Shown here piece after piece: positions 19,124-28,500 of a DNA stretch of 64,000 bases. This DNA comes from Paenibacillus sp. LHD-38 (GTDB lineage Bacteria > Bacillota > Bacilli > Paenibacillales > Paenibacillaceae). A program made the translations under genes and the position numbers. How positions within the stretch are numbered: the stretch's first letter is position 1; each line of letters begins with the position of its first letter. The stretch covers positions 1 through 64,000 of the forward strand of contig NZ_JAVIFU010000025.1 in assembly GCF_031157315.1 (NCBI RefSeq). The letters are read 5' to 3'. The notes beneath the pieces are model-generated. The model was not told the origin of the DNA. It saw nothing but the letters and a program-made list of their open reading frames with translations, and did not search any database.

Positions 19124-19222
19124 CAAGCGTAAACGGCTGACGCCGTCTTTAGCGGCAGAAGCTCGTTTCGCGATGAAATATAAGCATTGTATAAGGTTAA
19201 AATTTATACTTTCTTATATTTT
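19124..19222 (+). repeat. Dispersed intergenic repeat, copy 1b
   Basis: Nearly identical to the copies at 22358 and 44951. It begins CAAGCGTAAACGGCTGACG and ends in the paired AT arms AAATATAAG / CTTATATTT. It directly follows copy 1a, forming a tandem pair upstream of ggt. Confidence 0.85.
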
Positions 19223-19342
19223 AAATAAAACTCGTAAACGGTATATTTTTTATGAGAGATAATATAACATTGTATATGAATTTAAAATACCATCTTAACA
19301 AATGATAGGCAACTAAAATGTAATCACTTTTAATAAATTGTA

Positions 19343-19371
19343 TTGAAAACGAATGGTAATGTGTATATATT
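19343..19371 (+). promoter_or_regulatory. Sigma-A-like promoter for the Lrp gene
   Basis: TTGAAA (19343-19348), a 17-nt spacer and TATATT (19366-19371) lie about 45 nt before the first possible start. Identified by consensus match only. Confidence 0.45.
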
Positions 19372-19415
19372 TAAACATATGGTAATTAAAACGCGATATT
19401 ACAAGACACCTTGAA

Positions 19416-19931
19416 ATGGCGAAAATAAGGATTGGAGCTGATAAACCAGTGCAAACGAGACCGGTTGACGAGACGTACACGATAGAAATAGATGACATCG
19501 ATCGCAAAATCATTGCTGAACTCAATATAAATGGCAGAATATCTTACACGGATTTAGCGAAGGAGATAGGCTTGTCGCGGGTAGCCGTTCAATCCCGTAT
19601 CAATGCTTTAATGGATGGAGGCGTTATCGAACGGTTTACCGCCGTGATTAATCCGGAGCGAATCGGCATAAACGTGTCGGCTTTTTTTAATGTAGAGGTT
19701 GAGCCAAAGCATTTGCACGCCGTCGCCGACCAGCTCTCAACCGAGCCGTTCGTCACTAGCCTCTACCACATGACCGGACCCAGCAAGCTGCATATGCACG
19801 GCCTTTTCCGCAACAATCAGGAGATGGAGCATTTTCTGAAGGAGAAGCTGTACACCTTGCCCGGCATCATGAGCGTGGATTGCCAGGTGCTCATTAACCG
19901 ATACAAGAGCCGTATGGGAATGAGGCTGTAA
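19416..19931 (+). CDS. Lrp/AsnC-family transcriptional regulator
   Basis: 171 residues. A helix-turn-helix (about 28-75: IDRKIIAELNINGRISYTDL) is followed by an AsnC-type ligand-binding ferredoxin-like domain (about 85-165). The ATG at 19416 lacks a clear ribosome site. A GTG at 19449 with GGAG 11 nt upstream is an alternative start that would remove 11 residues. It is divergent from ggt and directly upstream of the two chromate-transporter halves (4-nt gap), so it probably regulates one or both units, perhaps in response to an amino acid or amide product. Confidence 0.88.
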   Translation: MAKIRIGADKPVQTRPVDETYTIEIDDIDRKIIAELNINGRISYTDLAKEIGLSRVAVQSRINALMDGGVIERFTAVINPERIGINVSAFFNVEVEPKHLHAVADQLSTEPFVTSLYHMTGPSKLHMHGLFRNNQEMEHFLKEKLYTLPGIMSVDCQVLINRYKSRMGMRL

Positions 19932-19934
19932 ATC

Positions 19935-20570
19935 ATGGCGAGCAAAATAATGAACAACCGCTATATGCAGCTGTCGTGGGCGATGATGAAGACCGGAATT
20001 ATCGGATACGGCGGCGGGCCCTCCGTCATCCCGCTTATTCGTTACGAAGCCGTAACGAATTACAAATGGATCGAAGACGAGGAATTCGGTGAAATCCTGG
20101 CCCTCGCGAATGCATTGCCGGGACCTATTGCCACAAAAATCGCAGCTTATCTGGGTTATCGGGAAAAAGGGACGCTGGGTGCGATCGTATCCGTACTCGC
20201 CCATATCGTCCCCTCGGGCATCGCGATGATCCTGCTGTTAACGACCGTCCAGTTTCTCAGCAGCGCGGCATTCATACAGGGGATGATCGGGGCAGTGACC
20301 CCTGTTATTGCGGTCATGCTTGGCATGATGGCCTATGAGTTCGGAGAAAGGGCCGTGAAGGGACTTGGCAAATACGTTGGCTTTGGTTTTTTCGCCTTAG
20401 CTTTTGGACTGCTGCAGGGCATTCATATTCATCCCGCAATCGTTATTCTTTTATTTCTAGGTTACGGCGCTTTCCACCTGAGAACCGTAGGAGCCCTGCA
20501 GCGCAGAAAGCAGCAAAAGCAGCAGCGCACCGTACAGCAGAAGGAGGGCGTCACACGTGGAATGGATTAA
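19935..20570 (+). CDS. Chromate transporter family protein, first half (short-chain CHR)
   Basis: 211 residues with about six hydrophobic segments. The CHR signature appears as GYGGGPSVIPLI and ALPGPIATKIAAYLGY. Short CHR proteins are made as pairs that assemble into an inner-membrane chromate (oxyanion) exporter. The second half starts before this stop codon, so the two genes are coupled. A hydrophilic Gln/Lys-rich tail (about 190-211) lies beyond the last helix. The real substrate here is not certain, as many CHR homologues are untested. Confidence 0.9.
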   Translation: MASKIMNNRYMQLSWAMMKTGIIGYGGGPSVIPLIRYEAVTNYKWIEDEEFGEILALANALPGPIATKIAAYLGYREKGTLGAIVSVLAHIVPSGIAMILLLTTVQFLSSAAFIQGMIGAVTPVIAVMLGMMAYEFGERAVKGLGKYVGFGFFALAFGLLQGIHIHPAIVILLFLGYGAFHLRTVGALQRRKQQKQQRTVQQKEGVTRGMD

Positions 20571-21102
20571 TATAGTTATCGGCTTTTTTATTGCCAACGT
20601 GCTCGGTTACGGCGGAGGCCCTGCTTCCATCCCGCTCATGTACCGGGAGATCGTGACCAACCATGCGTGGACGACGCCGGTAGAGTTTTCGAATATTCTT
20701 GCTTTGGGCAATGCGCTGCCAGGCCCGATTGCGACAAAAATAGCCGCGTTCGTCGGCTACGACGTCGGCGGCTGGGTAGGCATTCTTCTAGCCTTAGCTG
20801 CAACGATCGTCCCTTCGGCTGTCGCGCTTATCCTGCTGCTTAAAGTACTGCAGAAGCATCGTCAGTCGCCAGTCGTTAAAGGAATGACCCTGCTCGTGCA
20901 GCCCGTCATTGCCGTCATGATGCTTCTGCTGACTTGGCAAATGGCTCAAAGCTCCGTCGAATCCATTGGCATCCTTCAATCACTCATCATAGCGGCAGTA
21001 GCTTTCTGGGCGATGCAGTTCCGCAAAATTCATCCTGCCTTCGTCATTGTTATCGCATTCGCATACGGGGGGTTAGTTATCCCTCATTTGAACGTACTTT
21101 AA
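20557..21102 (+). CDS. Chromate transporter family protein, second half (short-chain CHR)
   Basis: 181 residues, with GTG start 20557 and AAGGAGGGCG about 10 nt upstream. It has the same CHR signatures as its neighbour (GYGGGPASIPLMYRE, ALPGPIATKIAAFVGY) and about six hydrophobic segments. It overlaps the first half by 14 nt in another frame, typical of co-translated SCHR pairs such as Bacillus subtilis YwrB/YwrA. The Lrp regulator upstream is also reminiscent of YwrC, and the ggt gene of YwrD, so the divergent neighbourhood looks like the ywrABCD region (knowledge-based inference). Confidence 0.9.
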   Translation: MEWINIVIGFFIANVLGYGGGPASIPLMYREIVTNHAWTTPVEFSNILALGNALPGPIATKIAAFVGYDVGGWVGILLALAATIVPSAVALILLLKVLQKHRQSPVVKGMTLLVQPVIAVMMLLLTWQMAQSSVESIGILQSLIIAAVAFWAMQFRKIHPAFVIVIAFAYGGLVIPHLNVL

Positions 21103-21117
21103 TTTTATTCCATGCCA

Positions 21118-21174
21118 AAGAGGACTGCTCCTCCGCTAAGCTTACTTTGCCGGGGTGCCAGTCCTTTTATTTTG
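21118..21174 (+). terminator. Terminator after the chromate transporter genes
   Basis: AGGACTG (21121-21127) pairs with CAGTCCT (21159-21165) and is followed by TTTATTTTG. Confidence 0.6.
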
Positions 21175-21180
21175 TGAGAT

Positions 21181-21774
21181 TCATCCGCTTGGATGCTTCT
21201 TTGTTGCGATCATGATTCCAGTTGACCAGTTCAACTTCGTTATCCATAAATCTTCCCTGGCATCCAAGTAACTTATCAGGTTTTCTACTTTTTGAGGATG
21301 ACCTTCCGACCAGGTTGCAACCGGGTTTAGGTCATCAATGATATAAAGCCCTCCCGCCTTCAGTAAGTCTAATGTTTCATCCAACGCATAGAATTTCCCG
21401 GGCCAAGTATCCGCGAAGATGAAGTCAAACGCCTCGCCTTTTAACTCATTTATCATAACTGCCCCATCCATAGTGAAAAGTTGTACTCTATTATCGGAGC
21501 CTAGATGCTTTTTGGCTATGGCCTGCAACGCTTCGTCACTCTCGACCGTCAACAACGTAGATTCCTGGTCCATACCGTCCAATATCCAGCTTGTAGATAT
21601 GCCCGCACCCGTGCCCAATTCTAACAGCTTGCCGTTCGCGCAGGAAGCCGCCAGCGTTCTGAGCAAAGAACCGGTTTCCGTATCGCAGGACATTTTAAAG
21701 CCTAGTTCCTCCGCATCCTTGGCAATTGCTTCGATCACAGCCGGCTGCCTATCATCATTTTGAACGAGTAACAT
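21181..21774 (-). CDS. SAM-dependent O-methyltransferase-like protein
   Basis: 197 residues from ATG 21774, with GGGGG 7 nt upstream; the frame extends further without a better start. It has a class I methyltransferase fold: motif I LLELGTGAGISTSW, an acidic residue after strand 2 (LLTVESD) and motif FDFIFADTWPGKF. It is closest in style to the catechol/caffeoyl-CoA O-methyltransferase-like proteins. The acceptor is unknown. It is a single gene, convergent with the chromate transporter pair. Confidence 0.85.
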   Translation of the reverse strand: MLLVQNDDRQPAVIEAIAKDAEELGFKMSCDTETGSLLRTLAASCANGKLLELGTGAGISTSWILDGMDQESTLLTVESDEALQAIAKKHLGSDNRVQLFTMDGAVMINELKGEAFDFIFADTWPGKFYALDETLDLLKAGGLYIIDDLNPVATWSEGHPQKVENLISYLDAREDLWITKLNWSTGIMIATKKHPSG

Positions 21775-22109
21775 ATGATATCCCCCCAATATAATCAAAA
21801 AGATTAACCAGCTAGATTCCAAAATCCCTCAACTTTATGAAAAAAGGAAATATATTACTTCTATATACTTATTTGATTCTCCTTTAAAAACTTCGTACCT
21901 TCCATAAAAAATAAAGGATTCACTTGAATAGCATAAAACTACCACGCCTTTTTCCAATCACATTTAATAAACCTATATTTTTGCAATTAATCCACGCAAA
22001 CCCTATTTCGGAAAATACCAATGTCATTTTCGTTGCCTGAGTTCTGCAGCCTATACTATGTTTAGTTAGCATTTGGAAATAAGACCTTTTTACCAGGAAG
22101 GTATGTATA
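21775..22109. other. 335-nt AT-rich intergenic region
   Basis: No coding signal, hairpin or promoter was convincing here. It is clearly richer in A+T than the flanking genes, as is the small ORF that follows. Confidence 0.5.
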
Positions 22110-22283
22110 ATGAAAAAATTATTTGAAATCATGTTATATGGTGGTCTAACAGGATTTATTATTATGCGTATTTTTTTCTATGATTATAAAGGCATTATGT
22201 TGGCTTCAGCTTTAATTGCTCTACTCGGATTAATTGGCGGTAAAGTAATTCGATCTAGAAAAACCAGTAATTATAACCAGTAA
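22110..22283 (+). CDS. Small two-helix membrane protein (57 residues)
   Basis: An ATG at 22110 preceded by AGGAAGG (spacing about 7) opens a 57-residue frame. It begins MKKLFEIMLYGGLTGFIIMR and has a second hydrophobic stretch (IMLASALIALLGLIGGKV) and a short basic tail. The layout, two helices with a charged turn FFYDYKG, is convincing for a small membrane protein, but I recognise no family. It is AT-rich compared with its surroundings. Confidence 0.6.
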   Translation: MKKLFEIMLYGGLTGFIIMRIFFYDYKGIMLASALIALLGLIGGKVIRSRKTSNYNQ

Positions 22284-22357
22284 TTCTTGGTTTCAGTTCT
22301 GAAACGACTTCTGTCCCTTTTCCGATATGCCTCGCAAAATGAAATTTTGCATCTAAC

Positions 22358-22456
22358 AAGCGTAAACGGCTGACGCCGTCTTTAGCGGCAGAAGCTCGTT
22401 TCGCGATGAAATATAAGCATTGTATAAGGTTAAAATTTATACTTTCTTATATTTCA
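22358..22456 (+). repeat. Dispersed intergenic repeat, copy 2
   Basis: Full-length consensus-like copy from CAAGCGTAAACGGC to CTTATATTTCA. It abuts the terminator of the rhamnogalacturonan enzyme gene. Confidence 0.85.
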
Positions 22457-22498
22457 AAACATGCCCGCCAACCTCAATGGTCAGCGGGCATGTTTTTT
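22457..22498. terminator. Bidirectional terminator after the rhamnogalacturonan enzyme gene
   Basis: AACATGCCCGC pairs with GCGGGCATGTT around a 15-nt loop. TTTTTT follows on the plus strand and TTTTG on the minus strand. Confidence 0.8.
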
Positions 22499-22509
22499 AA
22501 TAGGTACAG

Positions 22510-25500
22510 CTATTTGACTATAACCTTCATCACAATGCTTTCGTTCATGCCGCTGGCGTTCTCGAGTTCCACCCGATACTCGTACGTCCCTGACCTTCTG
22601 CCGCTCACGCTGGTAAATGCGTTTTGTGCATAAGGCGTATTTGCCGTCAGCGTTTGGGTATCGATGAGCACGCCGTTCTCGAAGAGACGGTATGTGGTGC
22701 CGTTCGTGCCCCACCACAGGTTCATCGTGATTTTGTAATCCCCGTTTCCATCCCAGTTATCATGGGATAAAACCGGTTTTGCAGGCGCAGCATCCTTTAC
22801 TTTGACCTCATGCGATCCGCAGAACGTTGTCCCATAAGAGTTTATCAGCTCACAGGTATAGATGTATGTGCCATTCACTTTGCCTGTGATGCTCGTTGTG
22901 GCCGTTTGTGCCGAAGGTGAACGGTCTGTCAGCACCTGCGTATCAATAAGCAGTCCATTCTCATACAGCTTGTAAACTGTGCCGTTGTTGCCGTACCAGA
23001 GATTCATCGTAATTTTGTAGCTGCCATCCAAAAGACCGTTATCATGGCCATTGTTATTGGACAGAACCGGCTTGCCAGGTACAGCTGTCGCCTTCTCGAT
23101 TCCTGTCACGATAATCGTCATAGTCTTAACAGTCTCAAGGCCTTCATTGTTCACGGCCACCGCCGTAAACGTATGAATACCTGCGTTATCCTTCAATGGA
23201 AGCTGGCTTCCGTTCTCAATCACCGTTCCGTCAAACGTTAATACCAAACTGCGAATACCCGACTCTTGATCCTCAGCAGTTACTTGCACGGCATAGACGT
23301 CGGAAACCGTTAATTGCTGAGGCGGCAACCCCGCCACTGCCGGTGCAGTCGTATCCTCATGCTGCTGCGGTGCGCCAATATACTGAATATGTGGTGCAGC
23401 CGGCTCCGTCATATCGGCCCCAAGATAGAAGCTGGTATGCGGAGGCTGGTTGTAGGCTACGTTCTGCCAAGCAACGCCCAAGCGATACACAGGATCATGC
23501 ATTAACGTCCGGATCCGGTGCCCCGTTACATCCGTTGTCGTATAAATGCGCAGCTCCGAGCTGTCCGATGATCGCCACATGACTTCCTCGCGCCAGTCAC
23601 CGAACAAATCAGCCTGCAGGCTCGGGTTCGCTTTGGTCGAGTTATTGGACGACGCTCCTTCTGCTGTAAATAAATTGGCAGTCGTTTCACTCGCGTAGTC
23701 CCACTTATCAATGCGGTTATAATCCTGCAGCTCGCGCAGCAGATCGCCATCCCACCATACGCCGAAATTCGTAGACGTTGGGATATTCGTCGTAATTAAT
23801 TCGCCGCGCGCATTGTATAGGCCGGTAATCGGGATATGCTGCTCGTTCGTGATCGTAGCCGACCATGCCTCTTCGCCCACATGGTTCGGATCAATATCGG
23901 CCGAGAGCCCGCGTCCCGTATCGATACCGGTATGCACGCCCCATAAAATTTCGCCCGTAGCCGGATCACGCATCTCCATGCCGTATTCGGAATCCGCATG
24001 CTCATGCACGTCGAACAATTCGAGCCCCGGTCTTGTCGGATCAAGATCGCCCAGATGCATAGCATCTCCATGACCAAGCCCTGTATTGTATAAAGGTTTG
24101 CCGTCATCGTCGATCGCCATGGCGCCGAACGAAACTTCATCTTTGCCGTCGCCGTCTACGTCGGCAATAGACAGGTTATGATTGCCCTGGCCGGCATAGC
24201 TTCCATAACCCTCGTCGTTCGAATCGAATTTCCACTGCTGTTCGAGCTGACCGTCACGGAAGCTGTACGCGGACAATACTGTTCTCGTATAGTAGCCCCT
24301 GCTGAAAATAACGCTAGGGTGCTCGCCGTCCAGGTAAGCAACGCCTGCCAGGAAGCGGTCTACGCGGTTCCCGTATGCATCCCCCCATCCGCCAACGTCC
24401 CCGCGCGGAGGATCGTAGGCCACGGTGTCGAGCTCCCCGCCGGTTAATCCGTTGAATACGGTCAAATATTCATTGCCAAGCAATACATAACCGCCGCTGT
24501 TGCGATAATCCGCGCTGGCGTCGCCAATGGCATGGCCTTGGCCGTCAATCGTCCCGTCTGCGGTCTTAAACGTAACCTCTGCGCGTCCGTCACCGTCCAA
24601 ATCGTACACCATAAACTGCGTATAATGTGCGCCTGCACGGATGTTCGGGCCCAGATTAATGCGCCATAGACGCGTTCCGTCCATTTCGTAAGCATCCATG
24701 TATACGATGCCCGTATAACCGCCCTGCGAGTTATCCTTGCTGTTCGAAGGCGACCACAGCAGAACAATCTCATACTGGCCGTCACCGTCCAAATCACCGA
24801 CGCTCGCATCTCCCGCGCTATACGTGTACGGCTGACCGTCCTTCGTATAATCATCCGCCGGCTTCTGCAAGGGAACCGACAAATATTGCTTCTGCCATAC
24901 GCCGAATGCTTCGGAGGCCGATTTCTCTACGCCATTCATAACCGACGTCAATTTGTAGGAGGAGCTGTCTGTGCCCGCCGTATCGACATAGTTCGTCGTA
25001 TCCGTTATGGGCGCTGCGTTTATCTTTACGCCGTCACGGTACAGGTTAAATCCAATGGCTGCCGGATCCAAGCCCAGCAATCTCCATCCAATATAGTTGC
25101 CTGCATCCTGTTTAACCGCTACCGGTGCACGGTCCAAATACTCCATATTGCGATATAGCGTGGTCACTGCAGGTGTTTCCAAGCTCGCCGATTGCTCGGA
25201 GATGCCTCCTGCGTTAACCGATGCGACTTTATAGTAGTAAGAAATAGTCGTCAATACCGTTGTGTCCGTATATTTGGCCTCTGTCGATTTGCCGATCAGC
25301 GTATATTCCCCATCCGCTTTTTTCGCACGGTAAATATTAAACATGCGTGCTTCCGCAACAGCATCCCAAGTGAATGTGATGTCGTTTTTATTCGTCGACT
25401 GCACCGCTAAGCCTGTCGGAACAGCCGCCTTTGCGACGTTTGGATCAATCATGGATACGGTAAGCACATTCGAGGCTACAGATTCAAAGCCTGTGCTTTC

Positions 25501-28500
25501 CACAGCTGTAACCATGTATTCGTAATCCAAGCCAACATCAGCGGTCAGGTCCGTAAAATGGGTGTCCGACGTTTCGATAAGCAGCTCCGGGCTGCTTGCA
25601 ACGGTCGCTTGACGGTACACACGGTAGGCGGATGCGCCGTCTACCGCTCCCCAGGAAAGGGCTGCCGATACCGGATCGCTATTCAGGTCGATGCCGGTAA
25701 GCGTCAGGTCCGTCGGCGACAGCAGAAGCGGCGTAATTTCCAATCCGTTCAGATGAGCCGTCTGGCCGCTGAAGACAAGGTTCATCTTTCCGTCCTTCAC
25801 CGCTATTTGGTTAAACATCTTTTCGGCTATATTGGCTTTGCCTGAAGCAATCGTTCCATAATCTTTGCCTTCAATGCTGACGTTTGTTCTCGTCGAGCCG
25901 ATCCAGTCTCCCGTATACGTCTTAACCGAATAATAGCCATTCGGGAGATCAACCTGGAATTCATATGAGTTGCCGAAATACGCGACAAAATCTCTGCGCA
26001 AATCATCTGTTACCGATCCGCGGTCGCGGTCGATCATGCCCGTGCTCGAAGTAAGGCCGTACCCAAGTTCCGGCGTATAGAGAACGTTGCGGTTTACTTC
26101 GGTATATCCTGACGCAACTGGAGCGCCTACCGGGCCAAAATCGAAGCGGTATAGGGCCGATTTGGTCGTAATCGATACGGCATTCGACGGCTCAGACTCG
26201 CCCCGCCCGTTAACCGCTGTTACGCGGACCGTATAGGTCTGGCCCTCCAGCATGCCTCCGATCGTTAATTTCGGAACGGTTGCCGTTCCGATCAAGGCAT
26301 AAGCCGTGTCCGGCTCTGATGTGAGCTTTCGGTATATTTTATAAATATCCGTTCCTTCCACGACATTCCACTGCAGCTGAGCGCCTGCGTTGCTGACGCT
26401 GCCCGCGACCAGTCCGGCAGGCTTAGCCGGCACGGCTTCAGGCTGTTCAATCTCTTGAACAAAATCCGCCAGCGGTACATTCAGCTGCTCAATGCCTCCC
26501 GCGAGCAGGCGGGCCAGCTGGATTGCGCCGTACTCCTGGAAGTGCGTGTTGTCCGCAGACCCGTTCGGGAAAGCCCCGTAAATTCCCGGCTCGACATGCA
26601 GGAATACAGACAAGGTCGCCTGCGCGCCGATGGAATCGTAATACGCCACGCTGAGCGTACTTAGATCGACCAGCTCCACATTCAGCTCTTCGGCAACATT
26701 CTTCATTGCCGCTACATATTCCGGAAAGCTGATGTTGAACTTGCCCGTATCCGCATTAAAATCTCTGCGGCCCATTGGCGTTACGAGGATCGGCGTAGCA
26801 CCGCGCTGTCTCGCGCCGTTAATATAGGTTTTCAAATAATTTTTGTAGTCGGCCGGCGATGCGTACCGATCCGGTACGCTGATGGTTGCATCGTTATGGC
26901 CAAACTGAACAAGGAAATAGTCACCCGGCTTAATGGCACGCAATACCGCATCCAGCCGTCCTTCGAAGATGAAGGATTTGGAGCTTCTGCCGCCGATCGC
27001 ATGGTTTTTGAACATGACGTCATTGCTGAAGAAACGCGGCAGCATTTGGCCCCAGCCTGCTTCCGGCTCCCAATATGGGTCATACGTTTGAACCGTCGAG
27101 TCGCCGGCAATATAAACGGTCGGGAGTTCGCCTGCTTGGCGTGCCTGCTGCTTCGTAATAACAAGCGCATTGATTTTCGGCGCGCTTCCGCTGAATTCCA
27201 AATTCAGCTGGCCGTCCACCAAAGCGATCTGAAAATCCATCTCCAGAAACTGTCCAGCCGCTTTGCCCGTAAGCTGTACCTTCTGAATCGTTTCGGCTTT
27301 AATCGCAATTTCCGATGCTTCCGAAGCGTCGCCTGCGATAAGCGACACGGTATAATCGCCGTTCGGAAGATCAATGCTGAACGTTGTATTTAGCGGCATG
27401 GCAAAGTCGGATCTAAGCGCATCCGCCGTCCCTCTGTCGCCAAAGCTTACCTTTGAAATATCGGCAAAGCCGTATTTCAGAGCCGCAGAATACGCCGCTG
27501 CAGATGTAATCCGTGTATAGCCCTCCGCTTGTGCCCCTGCACCAAAGTCGAAGCGCTGAACGTCTCCCTCCGGCAGCGGATCAGGCGTTGTATACACTGC
27601 ACTTGCTGCCGTGCTCGACGCACCCGACTCACCGCGATCGTTGGATGCCGTAATTTGATAGTAATGCAATACGGAAGTGTCTACGCCTTCATCGGTAAAC
27701 GCCGGTACGGTCGATTGCCCGATTTCCGCGAATGGACCCGCTTCCGCATCAGAACGCCAAATTTTATAGCCTGTCGCTCCGTCCGTTACCGTCCAGCTTA
27801 GCTTTACGGCTGATTCCAATACCTCGCTGACCGTTAAGCCTACCGGTGCTGCCGGCGCTACAGCAGCAGGAATTTCAACCGCAGCCGTCGGCTCGCTCAG
27901 CTCGGATTCCAATCCCGCGGCGTTCAATGCCGTTACCGCGTACGTATAGCTGCTGCCTTCCGCTACATCCGTATCGATAAAGGAAGCGCCCGTCGATTGT
28001 CCCGCGAGCAGGCTAGCGCCGCCGCCCTCTGTCCGATAAATCTTGTAGAGAACCGCACCCGCAACGCTGCCCCATGAAAGCGACACGTCATTCTTTGTTA
28101 CTCCTGTAACGGCAAGGCCCGCAGGCGCATCCGGTTGAACAGGCATGACCTGTTCAATCACGAGTCCGTTCAGATAGCCATATCCGGTAGATGCAGAAAT
28201 GCCGACCGTCAATTGCCCGTCATTTACCGTGGTCCGATAGGTAGCTTGCGCAATAGCCTGCCTCGTTGAGATCGTTCCAGCTGCAACGCCTTCCAAGGCG
28301 ACGTTCGTTTTTGTCGTGCTTGTTCCTGTTAGAAGATCGCCTGAATAAACGGTGACATCATATTCGCCGTTAGGTAGATCCGCGTAAAAGGAAAACGAGC
28401 TGCCAAGCACAAAATCATTGGTCATCTCATCGCCGCCCGAGCGATTCCGGGACGCGAGCACCGCACTGAGGCCATAACCCGCTTCGGCCGTGTAAAGCTG

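Larger units (their letters stand above)
18997..19415. other. Divergent control region holding tandem repeat-element copies
   Basis: This 419-nt stretch between ggt (minus) and the Lrp gene (plus) holds a diverged and a near-consensus copy of the dispersed repeat side by side (19027-19222), followed by a short third piece at 19232-19242 (CGTAAACGGTA). An AT-rich promoter-like stretch for the Lrp gene lies at 19343-19371. Confidence 0.6.

Noticed and set aside
22406..22633. Open frame MKYKHCIRLKFILSYIS and a similar one at 44832-45095
   Set aside because: The shared peptide comes from the dispersed repeat; both frames run on into unrelated antisense sequence, so no real protein family is implied.
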